From assembly GCA_963802765.1 (NCBI GenBank), contig CAWDJZ010000007.1, positions 691,149 through 755,148 of the forward strand: 64,000 bases of DNA, in the 5' to 3' direction. A model generated the notes under the pieces. That model worked only from the letters and a program-made list of their open reading frames with translations. It was not told the DNA's origin and did no database searches. The translations under genes were made by a program, and so were the position numbers. Positions 1 to 8,580 of this stretch are shown piece by piece. Source of the DNA: Gaiellasilicea sp963802765. Lineage in GTDB: Bacteria > Actinomycetota > Thermoleophilia > Gaiellales > Gaiellaceae. Every line of letters begins with the position of its first letter. Position 1 is the first letter of the stretch.

Positions 1-380
1 TCTTCGCCGGTCTCGAGGACGAGGCGCTCGCCCGGGTCGCCGGGATCGCGGCCGAGCTCGAGTGTCCGGCGGGCATGGTGCTCATTCAGGCGGACGACGT
101 CGGCTCCGGGATGTACGTCGTCGAGGCGGGAACGGTCGTCGTCGAGGCCCGCGGCGGGTTCCGGGCCGAGCTCGGGCCGGGCGAGTTCGTCGGCGAGCTG
201 AGCCTGCTCGTGCCCGACGCGCACCGGACCGCGAACGTGCGCGCGCTGACGGACGTCCGGTGTCTCGCGATCGGCCGGCAGGAGTTCGCGGAGCTGCTCG
301 AGCACGAGCCTCGCATCGCCCTGGCGATGCTCCCGGTGCTCGCCCGTCGGCTGGTGGAGGCGATGAAGCTCGCGCGCTAA
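1..380 (+). CDS. Cyclic-nucleotide-binding (Crp/Fnr-type) domain protein, 3' part
   Basis: The frame is open from base 3 and runs to the TAA at 378-380, so the 5' end lies outside the window. The visible 125 residues form a cNMP-binding jelly roll: a glycine-rich strand-turn (GSGMYVVEAGTVVVE), then a phosphate-cassette-like GEFVGELSLL followed by an arginine (HRTANVRA), then a C-terminal helix. No helix-turn-helix follows before the stop, so this is a stand-alone or C-terminal sensor domain rather than a complete Crp regulator. The ligand cannot be told from sequence. It converges on yqgE with about 30 bases between the stops. Confidence 0.75.
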   Translation, partial: FAGLEDEALARVAGIAAELECPAGMVLIQADDVGSGMYVVEAGTVVVEARGGFRAELGPGEFVGELSLLVPDAHRTANVRALTDVRCLAIGRQEFAELLEHEPRIALAMLPVLARRLVEAMKLAR

Positions 381-410
381 CCCGCCGCGCGCGTGGCCCG
401 GAGGTAGTCG

Positions 411-942
411 TCAGTTCAACGACGGGATCCGGCGGCATCAGCGAGAGGAGGGCGTACGGGCCGCCCTGGCGGCGCAGGACCGCGCTCCAGAGCCCGTCCG
501 GGTCGTCGCTGAAGAGGTCGTCCGGCTCGGCCGGCAGGACGAGCCACGACTCCTCCTCCAGCTCCGCCTCGAGCTGGCCCGCGCTCCACCCCGCGTAGCC
601 GACGAAGACCCGCCCGCGTACGACCGGGACGTCCGGCTCCTGGACGAAGCCGACGGTGTCGAAGAGCAGCTCCGAGGCATCGTCGGGGTCGTCGAGCTCG
701 GCGACCGCGAGCACCGACTCGAGCGCGACGGGCCCGCCGACGTAGACCGGCTCGGCGTCGCCTGCGAGCGAGGCCAGCTCCGGCAGCGCGGCGCCCACCG
801 GGGTATCGGTCGGCCGGTTGAGGACGAGGCCCATCGCGCCTTCGTCGCCGTGCTCGGCGACGAGCACGACCGTGCGGTGGAAGTTGGGGTCGCGCAGGAT
901 CGGCGCCGCCACCAGCAGCTGCCCGCGCAGCGACTCGCTCAT
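411..942 (-). CDS. yqgE: YqgE/AlgH family (UPF0301) protein, with a 3'-terminal +1 frameshift
   Basis: Residues 1-170 match the YqgE family: MSESLRGQLLVAAPILRDPN, HRTVVLVAEH, GLVLNRP, and YVGGPV. The family's biochemical role is not established. Read straight through, the frame misses its stop and runs on antisense across the upstream gene. Dropping one base near 423 gives the ending DPSLN-stop, which I recall as usual for actinobacterial members, and a normal length of about 176 residues that no longer overlaps the convergent gene. It lies just downstream of trpA with its own leaderless promoter. Confidence 0.82.
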
Positions 943-948
943 GCCTGA

Positions 949-954
949 AACCTA
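949..954 (-). promoter_or_regulatory. -10 box of leaderless yqgE, sharing the trpA stop codon
   Basis: On the minus strand TAGGTT ends six bases before the yqgE ATG. Its first three bases are the TAG stop of trpA. The spacing predicts a transcript starting at or next to the start codon. No clear -35 was found. Confidence 0.5.
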
Positions 955-1656
955 AACAGTGTCGAGCGCGGCCCGCAGGGAGCCGACGTAGCTGCGAAGC
1001 GCCGCCGGGCCGTCCTCGGCGACCTCGAGCGCGCGGGAGCCGACCACGATCCCGTCCGTCAGCTCGGCTGCCGCGCGGGCGTCCTCGGCGCTCGAGATCC
1101 CAAAGCCGGCGTAGAGCGGCACGCCCGGTGCGGCCGCGCGGGCGCGGGTCGCGAGGCCGGCGAGTGCGGCAGAGAGGCCGGAGCGCGCTCCGGTGGTGCC
1201 GGTGAGCGTGACCAGGTAGAGCCAGCCGTCCGTCTGGCCCGCGGCGAGCCGGATCCGCTCGTCCGTCGACGTGGGTGCGACGAGCTGGACGCGGCGTAGC
1301 TCGGGCTTCTCGCCCGCCGGGAGGTCGGCGACGATCATGGTCGTGGCTCCGGCGGCACGCGCGTCCGCCGCGAAGCGCTCCCAGCCGTAGGCTTCGAGCA
1401 GCGCGGAGTAGGTCATCGGCACGAGCGGCACGTCGACGCGAGCCCGCACGTTCGCGAGACACTCGAGGCAGGCCTGCGTGCGCATCCCTCTCGCGAGCGC
1501 CCGCTCCGCGGCCGCGCGGATCACGGGGCCGTCTGCGAGCGGATCGGAGAAGGGGAAGCCGAGCTCGACGAGGTCCGCGCCGCCCTCGACTGCCGCCTCG
1601 GCCAGCTCGGGCGTGTCCGGGTCGGACATCAGGTAGATCGCGAGTGTCTTGCTCAC
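952..1656 (-). CDS. trpA: Tryptophan synthase alpha chain
   Basis: Cleaves indole-3-glycerol phosphate to indole and glyceraldehyde 3-phosphate, and works with TrpB. The catalytic Glu and Asp are in VELGFPFSDPLADGP near the N terminus; the phosphate-binding loops GFGISS and VGSR are near the C terminus. At 234 residues it is about 20-30 shorter than usual, because the N terminus starts directly at strand 1 (MSKTLAIYLMSDPDTP). The GTG start overlaps the TGA of the methyltransferase (GTGA), so the two are probably translationally coupled. It is the last gene of the trp operon. Confidence 0.93.
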   Translation of the reverse strand: MSKTLAIYLMSDPDTPELAEAAVEGGADLVELGFPFSDPLADGPVIRAAAERALARGMRTQACLECLANVRARVDVPLVPMTYSALLEAYGWERFAADARAAGATTMIVADLPAGEKPELRRVQLVAPTSTDERIRLAAGQTDGWLYLVTLTGTTGARSGLSAALAGLATRARAAAPGVPLYAGFGISSAEDARAAAELTDGIVVGSRALEVAEDGPAALRSYVGSLRAALDTV

Positions 1657-2465
1657 GGCTTGCGGAGGACCGCGAGGATGTGCTGTCCGCAGGAGACCGC
1701 GCCTGGCTCCGAGGCGAGGTGCCGCTCCACGTGGACGATGAACTCCTGCAGCTCGGGCTCGGGCGGGTAGAGCGCCGGAAAGAGCCCGGCCGCCGAGACC
1801 GCGACGACCTCGCCGTGCCGCGACAGGAGTGCATCGAGCTCGTCCGAGCGGAAGAGCTTCATCGGCAGGTGCCCGTAACCCTCGCCCTGCGGCAGGACGC
1901 CGGTGCGTAGGATCGCGTCGTTCGGCCCGGTACCGTCGCGGCGCACGAGGTCGAGCAGCTGCGGTGCAAAGTGCATGACCGCGCCGACCAGCGACATGAC
2001 CGAGACGAGAACGTGTCCGCCCGGCCGGACGACGCGGACGAGCTCGGCGACTCCGAGCTCGGCGCGGTCGAGCACGTAGCTGAGCGGCCCGCCGAAGCAG
2101 ACGGCCGCGTCGAAGCTCGCGTCGTCGAAGCGCGAGAGGTCGGTCACGTCGGCGAGCACGCGCTCCGCGACGCCGGGCTCGAGCCCCGCTTCCGCCACCT
2201 TCGCCCGGTTCAGCTCGAGCTGCTTCGGTGACAGATCGGCGACGACGACCTCGGCGCCGAGCCGAGCCAGCTCGATCGTGAAGCGGCCAGGCCCGGCGCC
2301 GACGTCGAGCACACGGTCGCCGGGCGCGACGAAGCGCCGCAGGTGGTCGAGGTGGACGTCGAGGCTTTGCGGGGGAGTGCGGCCGTCGGCGAACCGAAGC
2401 CACTCCCGCTCGCCGAGCTCGTCGAAGAACGCCGCCGTGTGCGCCGGCTCGTAGTCGTCCTTCAT
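1653..2465 (-). CDS. Class I SAM-dependent methyltransferase inside the trp operon
   Basis: A 270-residue methyltransferase. Motif I is VLDVGAGPGRF near residue 50, followed by the acidic motif II (VVVADLS) and a motif IV/post-I region with ADVTDLSRFDD and VVRPGGHVLVSV. No extra domain is visible and the substrate cannot be assigned. Its ATG overlaps the TGA of trpB, and its own TGA overlaps the trpA start, so it sits as a translationally coupled cistron between the two tryptophan synthase subunits. This placement is unusual, since trpB and trpA are normally adjacent. Confidence 0.85.
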   Translation of the reverse strand: MKDDYEPAHTAAFFDELGEREWLRFADGRTPPQSLDVHLDHLRRFVAPGDRVLDVGAGPGRFTIELARLGAEVVVADLSPKQLELNRAKVAEAGLEPGVAERVLADVTDLSRFDDASFDAAVCFGGPLSYVLDRAELGVAELVRVVRPGGHVLVSVMSLVGAVMHFAPQLLDLVRRDGTGPNDAILRTGVLPQGEGYGHLPMKLFRSDELDALLSRHGEVVAVSAAGLFPALYPPEPELQEFIVHVERHLASEPGAVSCGQHILAVLRKP

Positions 2466-3574
2466 CGCGCCAGCACTTCGGCGAGGTCCTTGTCGCCGCG
2501 GCCGGAGAGGCAGACGACGACGAGCTCCGCGCCGAGCTCGTCGACGCGGGCGAGCGCGTGCGCAGGCTCGAGCGCGGGGATGATCCCCTCGGTTCGGGTC
2601 AGCCGGCGGAACGCGTCGAGTGCCTCCTCGTCGGTGGCGCCGACGTAGCGGGCGCGGCCGGAGTCGCGCAGGTAGGCGTGCTCGGGCCCCACGCCTGGAT
2701 AGTCGAGGCCCGCCGAGATCGAGTGCGCGTCCACGATCTGACCGTCCTCGTCCGCGAGTACCGACGACCGCGAGCCGTGGAGGACCGCCGCGCGACCGCT
2801 GCCGAGGCTCGCCGCGCCCGCCGCCTCGACGCCGATCAGCTCGACTTCGGCGTCGTCCACGAAGCCGGCGAACATGCCGATCGCGTTCGAGCCGCCGCCG
2901 ACGCACGCGATCACGGCTTCGGGCAGGCGGCCCTCGACCTCGAGCACCTGGCGTCGCGTCTCGCGGCCGATCACCGCCTGGAGCTCCCGCACGATCGCCG
3001 GATACGGCGCCGGGCCGACGCAGGAGCCGATCAGGTAGTGCGTGGTCTCGACGTTCGTGATCCAGTCGCGGATCGCCTCGCTCGTTGCCTCTTTCAGCGT
3101 CCTCGTCCCGAACTCGACGGGACGCACCTCGGCGCCGAGCAGGCCCATGCGCTCGACGTTCGGCTTCTGGCGCCGCATGTCCTCGACGCCCATGTAGACG
3201 ACGCACTCGAGCCCGAACCGCGCGCACACGGTCGCCGTCGCGACGCCGTGCTGTCCCGCGCCCGTCTCGGCGACGATCCGCCGCTTGCCGAGGCGCTGCG
3301 CCAGCACGGCCTGGCCGAGCGCGTTGTTCAGCTTGTGCGCGCCCGTGTGCAGGAGGTCCTCCCGTTTCAGATAGAGCCGCTTGTCGGGCGCGAAGCGCTC
3401 GGCCCTGGTGAGCGGCGTCGGCCGGCCGGCATAGGTCGCGCCGAGCTCGTCCAGCTCCGCACGAAAGGAGTCGTCGGCGAGCGCCTCCTCCCATGCGGCC
3501 GTCAGCTCGTCGAGACCCGGGATCAGCGTCTCGGGCACGTACCTGCCGCCATAAGGGCCGTACGTCTCAAGCAT
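2462..3574 (-). CDS. trpB: Tryptophan synthase beta chain
   Basis: PLP enzyme condensing indole with L-serine to make L-tryptophan. The PLP lysine is in HTGAHKLNNALGQ, the catalytic glutamate in AETGAGQHG, and the phosphate-binding glycine loop in GGGSNAIGMF. Length is 370 residues, slightly short of the usual 390-400 at the N terminus, which begins MLETYGPYGGRYVPETL as in many TrpB1 proteins. The ATG lies 8 bases inside the end of trpCF. Confidence 0.95.
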   Translation of the reverse strand: MLETYGPYGGRYVPETLIPGLDELTAAWEEALADDSFRAELDELGATYAGRPTPLTRAERFAPDKRLYLKREDLLHTGAHKLNNALGQAVLAQRLGKRRIVAETGAGQHGVATATVCARFGLECVVYMGVEDMRRQKPNVERMGLLGAEVRPVEFGTRTLKEATSEAIRDWITNVETTHYLIGSCVGPAPYPAIVRELQAVIGRETRRQVLEVEGRLPEAVIACVGGGSNAIGMFAGFVDDAEVELIGVEAAGAASLGSGRAAVLHGSRSSVLADEDGQIVDAHSISAGLDYPGVGPEHAYLRDSGRARYVGATDEEALDAFRRLTRTEGIIPALEPAHALARVDELGAELVVVCLSGRGDKDLAEVLAR

Positions 3575-4736
3575 GACGCGCTGCCTCCACGTAGGCGCGC
3601 ACCTTGCCCGCGTCCTTGATCCCCGGTGCGGACTCGAGCCTCGAGCTCGCGTCGACGGCCCATGGGCGCACATGTGCAATAGCGGCCGCGACATTGTCCG
3701 CCGCCAGCTTTCCGGCGAGCACGATCCGCCCCTGCTCGGAGGCGGCGCGGTCCCAGTGGCCGGGATCGTCTGCCCGCCAGGGGAGGTCGAGCACGCGCGC
3801 GACTTGCTCGCCGTCGCGCAGAAGCACACCGTCACGTCCACGGACGGCACCGTCGGCGCGCTCGTGCACCTGGTCGAGCGCCGCGTCGGTCGCTCCCGCC
3901 TCGCCGACCCAGACGGCGACGGCGAGCAGCTCGTCGGGAACGGGCAGGACGCTCTCGGCGGCACGCGGGCTCTCCGGCGCGAGGACGAAGCCGGCCAGGT
4001 CGGCGCCCGCTTCCGCCGCGACCTCCACGTCCTCCTCGCGCGTCAGTCCGCACACCTTCACGAGCGGCCGCGCGAGCAGCTCGCGCAGCTTGCCGGCCGG
4101 GTCGGGCGCCTGCATCAGCGCGGAGCCGACGAGGATCGCATCAGCACCGGCGAGCTCGGCGGCGGCGCCCTGCGCACGCGTTCGGATCCCGCTCTCTGCG
4201 ACGACGACCGGGGCATGTGAGAGCTCGGTGCTCTTCGCAACGAGGGCGAGCTGGGCCCCGCGGTCGATCGCGAAGGTGGCGAGGTCGCGGGCGTTGATGC
4301 CGATCACCGGCGCTGCGAGCGCCGCTGCGCGCGCCAGCTCCTCGGCGTCGTGTGCCTCGACGAGCGTGTCGAGGCCGAGCTCTTCCGCGACGCCCATCAG
4401 CCTGCGGATCGGCCCGTCGTCGAGGTCGCGGAGCAGGAGCAGGATTGCGTCGGCGCCTGCGTCCTTCGCCGTCCGCAGGTGCTCGTCGGTCGAGAAGAAG
4501 CCCTTCGCCAGGAGGGGCGCTTCCGTCGCGGCGCGCGCGGCTCGGAGGTCGTCCCAGTCGCCGCCGAAGCGCTCGTCGACGAGGACCGAGACGGCCGCCG
4601 CACCGGCTTGCGCGTACGCGGCCGCGATCGGGCCGGGCTCGGCGCCGGGGCGGATGTCGCCGAGGGACGGCGAGCGGCGCTTGATCTCGGCGATCGCCCC
4701 GAGGCCCGGCGCGGCGAGGGCGTCCTTAAACCGCAT
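3567..4736 (-). CDS. trpCF: Bifunctional indole-3-glycerol phosphate synthase / phosphoribosylanthranilate isomerase
   Basis: A fusion of TrpC (about residues 1-215) and TrpF (about 216-389). The TrpC half has the signature IAEIKRRSPS, the KGFF lysine strand, and VAESGIRT. The TrpF half starts at VKVCGLTREEDV, giving the catalytic Cys, and carries the catalytic Asp in WAVDASSRLES. It performs two consecutive steps, PRA to CdRP to IGP. Most actinobacteria rely on separate trpC and the dual-use priA, so the TrpC-TrpF order resembles enterobacterial TrpCF. It starts inside the 3' end of trpD with an 11-base overlap. Confidence 0.93.
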   Translation of the reverse strand: MRFKDALAAPGLGAIAEIKRRSPSLGDIRPGAEPGPIAAAYAQAGAAAVSVLVDERFGGDWDDLRAARAATEAPLLAKGFFSTDEHLRTAKDAGADAILLLLRDLDDGPIRRLMGVAEELGLDTLVEAHDAEELARAAALAAPVIGINARDLATFAIDRGAQLALVAKSTELSHAPVVVAESGIRTRAQGAAAELAGADAILVGSALMQAPDPAGKLRELLARPLVKVCGLTREEDVEVAAEAGADLAGFVLAPESPRAAESVLPVPDELLAVAVWVGEAGATDAALDQVHERADGAVRGRDGVLLRDGEQVARVLDLPWRADDPGHWDRAASEQGRIVLAGKLAADNVAAAIAHVRPWAVDASSRLESAPGIKDAGKVRAYVEAARHA

Positions 4737-5739
4737 TGCTGAACCTCGCCAGCTCGTCCAGTCGGGCGGCCGCCTCCCCGGAGTCCACTGCGCGCCGGGC
4801 AAGCGCGAGCCCCTCCCGCAGGTCCTCGGCATGGCCGGCTGCGGCGATCGCGCCGGCCGCGTTCAGGAGGATCGCGTCGCGGCGCGCGCCGGGGGCGCCG
4901 GCGAAGACTTCACGGATCGCCGCGGCGTTCTCGGCCGGCGTGCCGCCGCGGAGCTCGTCCGGGTCGCCGCGCTCGATCCCTAGCTCGACCGGGTCGATCA
5001 CCCGTTCGCGCACCTCACCGTTCACCACCTCGCAGACGTCGTTGGGCCCGGCCGGTGAGAGCTCGTCGATCCCGTGTGCGCCGTGCACGACGAAGGCGCG
5101 GCTGGCCCCGAGCTGCGCCAGCACGTCCGCGATCGTACGGACGAGCGGCCGCGAATAGACGCCGATCACCTGGGCGCGTGCGCCCGCCGGGTTCGTGAGC
5201 GGGCCGAGCACGTTGAACACGGTACGCGTGGCGAGCTCGCGCCGCACCGGGGCGGCGTGGCGCATCGCGGGATGGTGCGCCGGAGCGAACATGAAGCCGA
5301 ACCCCAGCTCGTCGATCGACCGCGCGATCCGCTCGGGCGGCTGCTCGAGCCCGAAGCCGAGCGCCTCCAGGACGTCCGCGGAGCCGCAGGCGGAGGAGAC
5401 GGCGCGGTTGCCGTGCTTCGCTACGCCTGCGCCCGCCGCCGCCGCGACGATCGCGGCGGCGGTCGAGATGTTGATCGTGCGCGCGCCGTCGCCGCCGGTT
5501 CCCGCCGTGTCGACGAGGTCGGTTCGGTCCGGCTGGACCGGGAGGACGTGCTCGCGCATTGCCTCGGCACAGCCGGCGATCTCGTCGGCCGTCTCGCCCT
5601 TGAGACGCAACGCGACGAGGAAGCCGCCGATCTGGGCCTGGGTCGCTTCGCCCCGCATGATCTCGGCCATCACCTCCCGGGCCCGGTCACGGCCGAGGTC
5701 ACGGCCGTCGAGGAGATCGCCGAGGGCCGCCTGGATCAC
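4726..5739 (-). CDS. trpD: Anthranilate phosphoribosyltransferase
   Basis: Transfers phosphoribose from PRPP to anthranilate. The PRPP and anthranilate motifs are present: DTAGTGGDGARTINIST near residue 85, KHGNRAVSSACGSADVLE, and NVLGPLTNPA. Length is 337 residues, normal for the family. The chosen GTG start overlaps the trpG stop by four bases (GTGA), which fits the tight coupling of this operon. Confidence 0.95.
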   Translation of the reverse strand: MIQAALGDLLDGRDLGRDRAREVMAEIMRGEATQAQIGGFLVALRLKGETADEIAGCAEAMREHVLPVQPDRTDLVDTAGTGGDGARTINISTAAAIVAAAAGAGVAKHGNRAVSSACGSADVLEALGFGLEQPPERIARSIDELGFGFMFAPAHHPAMRHAAPVRRELATRTVFNVLGPLTNPAGARAQVIGVYSRPLVRTIADVLAQLGASRAFVVHGAHGIDELSPAGPNDVCEVVNGEVRERVIDPVELGIERGDPDELRGGTPAENAAAIREVFAGAPGARRDAILLNAAGAIAAAGHAEDLREGLALARRAVDSGEAAARLDELARFSNAV

Positions 5740-6296
5740 GTGCCCTCGAGGAAGTTACGGCCGAGCTCTGGGCCGAGCGGCGTGAGCACGCTCTCGGGGT
5801 GGAACTGGACGCCCTCGATCGGCAGCTCGCGGTGCCGCACGCCCATCACCTCGCCGTCGGCGGTGCGGGCGGTCACGTCGAGCTCGTCGGGTACACGGAC
5901 CGCGGCGAGCGAGTGGTAGCGGCCTGCGTCGATCGTCGGCGGGAGTCCGGCGAAAACTCCCTTCCCGTCGTGCTCGACCTGCGACGTCTTCCCGTGCAGG
6001 AGCGCCCGCGCCTGGCCGACCTCGCCGCCGAACGCCTCCACGATCGCCTGGTGGCCGAGGCAGACGCCCAGGGTCGGCACGTGCGGGCCGAGCCGCCGGA
6101 TCAGCTCCACCGAGACGCCCGCGTCGGCGGGGCGGCCCGGACCGGGGGAGACGACCAGGTGGGACGGCGCGAGGGCCTCGGCCTCCTCGACGGTGATCGC
6201 GTCGTTCCGGTAGACGGCGACCTCGGCCCCGAGCTCCTGGAAGAGGTGCACGAGGTTGTAGGTGAAGCTGTCGTAGTTGTCGAGCATGAGGAGCAT
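5736..6296 (-). CDS. trpG: Anthranilate synthase glutamine amidotransferase component
   Basis: Class I glutamine amidotransferase supplying ammonia to TrpE. The nucleophile is the Cys in LGVCLGHQAI; the His-Glu pair is in GVQFHPESVLT near the C terminus. The start MLLMLDNYDSFTYN is fixed by a TGATG overlap with the trpE stop. At 186 residues it is full length. No pabB is visible, so it may also serve p-aminobenzoate synthesis, as TrpG does in many bacteria. Confidence 0.95.
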   Translation of the reverse strand: MLLMLDNYDSFTYNLVHLFQELGAEVAVYRNDAITVEEAEALAPSHLVVSPGPGRPADAGVSVELIRRLGPHVPTLGVCLGHQAIVEAFGGEVGQARALLHGKTSQVEHDGKGVFAGLPPTIDAGRYHSLAAVRVPDELDVTARTADGEVMGVRHRELPIEGVQFHPESVLTPLGPELGRNFLEGT

Positions 6297-7543
6297 CAGA
6301 GGCCTCTCTCCGCCAGGTCGATCGCGGCCTCGAGCGCGGCGAGCTTGGCGAGGCACTCGCGGTGCTCGGAAGCCGGATCCGAGTCTGCCACGATCCCCGC
6401 TCCGGCCTGCAGGCGCGCCACGCCGTCCTGGAGCGCGATCGTGCGGATCGCGATGCACGTGTCCATCGTCGGAGCCGCGTCGGGGCTGCCCGGAAGCGCG
6501 TAGCCGACCGCGCCCGCGTACGAGCCGCGGCGGTAGCCCTCGAGCTCGGAGACGATCTGCATCGCGCGCACCTTCGGCGCGCCCGAGACCGTGCCCGCGG
6601 GGAAGCACCGGCGCAGCAGCTCGAAGGGCGTCACGTCCTCGCGCAGCGCGCCGGTCACCTCGGAGACGAGGTGGGTGACGTGCGAGAAGCGCTCCGGCTC
6701 GAGAAAGCGCGCGACGCGGACGGTGCCCGGCTCGCACGCGCGCGAGAGGTCGTTCCGGCCGAGGTCGACGAGCATCACGTGCTCGGCCCGGTCCTTCTCG
6801 GAGGCGAGCAGGCGTTCCGCGTCGCCGGCGCCCGGCTCGGTCGTGCCGGCGATCGGGTTCAGGCTCGCGGTGCCGTCCTCGCATTTGACGAGCGTCTCAG
6901 GTGAGGAGCCGATCAAGGCGAGCGAGCCGAGCTCGAGCAGGAAGAGGTACGGCGAGGGATTGACGCGGCGCAGCGCCCGGTAGAGCTCGACCGCGGAGGC
7001 GGTCGTGGGCCGCTCGGCCCGCTGTGAGAGGACGACCTGGTACGCGTCGCCGGCGCGAATGAGCTCCTTGATCCGGCGCACGCCGTCCTCGTAGACCGCC
7101 TGGGCGGGGTAGCGGCGAACCGCGCCGCCGGGCGACGCCTTGTGTTTCTGAACCACAAGGTCGGCTTCGAGCGCGGCGCCGATCGCGCCCGGATCGCCGG
7201 CGAGCACCTCGGCGGTGCCGCCTCCGTGGTCGAAGCGGACGAGCGTCTCGGCGACGACGAACCGGCTCTCCGGCACGTCCGGGCCCTCGGCGGGAAGCGG
7301 GACGGTCGGCTCGAGCCGCGCGACGTGGTCGTAGGCGAGGTAGCCGACCACCGGCGCGTCGAGACGCTCCGCCTCGTCGAACGTGACGAGCCGTGAGCCC
7401 GAGCCGACGAACGAGTGCCGTCCCAGGCGGCCCTGCTCGACCGACTCGAGCAGGAAGCTCGCTCCGGCGCCCTCCCGCAGGCGGAGGTAGGCGCCGAGCG
7501 GCGTGAGCAGGTCGGTCGAGATCTGCGCGGCAGGCATCGCCAT
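6296..7543 (-). CDS. trpE: Anthranilate synthase component I
   Basis: Chorismate-utilising enzyme and first gene of the trp operon. The N-terminal LLES (SFLLESVEQGR, near residue 33) is the element that binds tryptophan for feedback inhibition in TrpE. The catalytic domain has IAGTTEPGAGD, DLGRNDLSR, GTVSGAPKVRAM and the C-terminal QAGAGIVADSDP. At 415 residues it is shorter than the usual 470-520, mainly in the N-terminal half. I see no leader peptide or attenuator upstream: the divergent peptidase gene starts only 14 bases away. Confidence 0.94.
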   Translation of the reverse strand: MAMPAAQISTDLLTPLGAYLRLREGAGASFLLESVEQGRLGRHSFVGSGSRLVTFDEAERLDAPVVGYLAYDHVARLEPTVPLPAEGPDVPESRFVVAETLVRFDHGGGTAEVLAGDPGAIGAALEADLVVQKHKASPGGAVRRYPAQAVYEDGVRRIKELIRAGDAYQVVLSQRAERPTTASAVELYRALRRVNPSPYLFLLELGSLALIGSSPETLVKCEDGTASLNPIAGTTEPGAGDAERLLASEKDRAEHVMLVDLGRNDLSRACEPGTVRVARFLEPERFSHVTHLVSEVTGALREDVTPFELLRRCFPAGTVSGAPKVRAMQIVSELEGYRRGSYAGAVGYALPGSPDAAPTMDTCIAIRTIALQDGVARLQAGAGIVADSDPASEHRECLAKLAALEAAIDLAERGL

Positions 7544-7548
7544 AGACT
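7543..7548 (+). promoter_or_regulatory. -10 box for leaderless M42 peptidase gene
   Basis: TAGACT ends nine bases before the ATG at 7558. The gap to the divergent trpE start is only 14 bases, so any promoter for either gene must be this close or lie inside the other coding region. Confidence 0.5.
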
Positions 7549-7557
7549 GCCCGCACG

Positions 7558-8571
7558 ATGGCCGTTCCGGAGCTGCTCGACCACCTGCTGCGCGCGCACG
7601 GTCCCTCCGGTCACGAGCACCTGGCCTTCGACGTCGTCCGTCGAGCCGTCGAGGACGTCGCGGAGATCGAGACCGACTCGGTCGGCAACCTCGTCGCGCG
7701 TCGGCGCGAGTCGGACGGGCCGCTGCTGGCGCTGTTCGCCCACCTCGACGTGATCGGGCTCGCGGTCTCGCACATCCCCGACGACGCGCTGCTCGCGGTA
7801 CATCGGCTCGGCGGCATGCGCGCCAGCGTCGCGTACGGGCAGCGCGTCGAAATCCGGACAAGAGACGGTTCCGTGCCGGGCGTGATCGCGCGCAGGCTGA
7901 AGGACGACGAGAAGGTGGAGTGGGAGCAGCTCTACGTCGACATCGGCGCCCGCGACGGGGACGAGGCCCGCGCGCTCGTCTCCCCGGGGGACCCGATGGT
8001 CCTCGTCGGCGAGCCTCTCGAGCTGGCGACCGGCCGCGTCGCCTCCAGGAGCCTCGACAACCGCGCGAGCGTGTACGTCGCGCTCGAGACGATCCGCCGG
8101 CTCGAGGGCGCCGACGTCGCCCTGGTGGCCTCGGCGCAGGAGGAGCTCGGCCACTACGGCGCTCGTGCCGCCACGTACGCTCTGCGACCGGACGTCGCGA
8201 TTGCTCTCGACGTGACCTATGCCACGGACGTTCCGGCCGACAATCCGAACACGGGTGGCCACCACCAGCTCGGCGGTGGCCCCGCCATCTTCCGCGGGCC
8301 TTTGGTCAATCCCACCATCTTCGACGTGCTCGTCGGCGCGGCCGAGACCGAGGGAATCTCGCACACGATCGAGACGGGACCGGACTCGTACACGGATGCG
8401 GACGACACGTACATCTCGCGGGCAGGAGTCCCGACGGGGCTCGTCTCGATCCCGCTCCGCAACATGCACTCGCCGGTCGAGATCGTGGAGCTGAAGGACC
8501 TCGAGGCGTGCGTGCAGCTGCTGGTCGCGTTCGCGCGGAAGCTCGAGCCCGGCGCGTCGTACTCCCGCTAG
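7558..8571 (+). CDS. M42-family metallo-aminopeptidase
   Basis: Dinuclear metal aminopeptidase or glucanase-type peptidase, probably a cytosolic TET-like oligomer. Family ligands are visible: His62 and Asp64 in AHLDVIG, the bridging Asp in SRSLDNRASVY, the catalytic Glu pair in AQEELGHYG, an Asp in ALDVTYATD, and the last His in NMHSPVEIV. One departure: the usual HxDEIG has Val for Glu (HLDVIG). At 337 residues the length is normal. Substrate preference cannot be read from sequence. Confidence 0.88.
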   Translation: MAVPELLDHLLRAHGPSGHEHLAFDVVRRAVEDVAEIETDSVGNLVARRRESDGPLLALFAHLDVIGLAVSHIPDDALLAVHRLGGMRASVAYGQRVEIRTRDGSVPGVIARRLKDDEKVEWEQLYVDIGARDGDEARALVSPGDPMVLVGEPLELATGRVASRSLDNRASVYVALETIRRLEGADVALVASAQEELGHYGARAATYALRPDVAIALDVTYATDVPADNPNTGGHHQLGGGPAIFRGPLVNPTIFDVLVGAAETEGISHTIETGPDSYTDADDTYISRAGVPTGLVSIPLRNMHSPVEIVELKDLEACVQLLVAFARKLEPGASYSR

Positions 8572-8574
8572 ATT
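8569..8574 (+). promoter_or_regulatory. -10 box of thiolase gene, sharing the upstream TAG stop
   Basis: TAGATT overlaps the stop codon TAG (8569-8571) of the M42 peptidase and ends six bases before the thiolase ATG at 8581. The spacing fits leaderless transcription. Confidence 0.5.
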
Positions 8575-8580
8575 CAGGGC

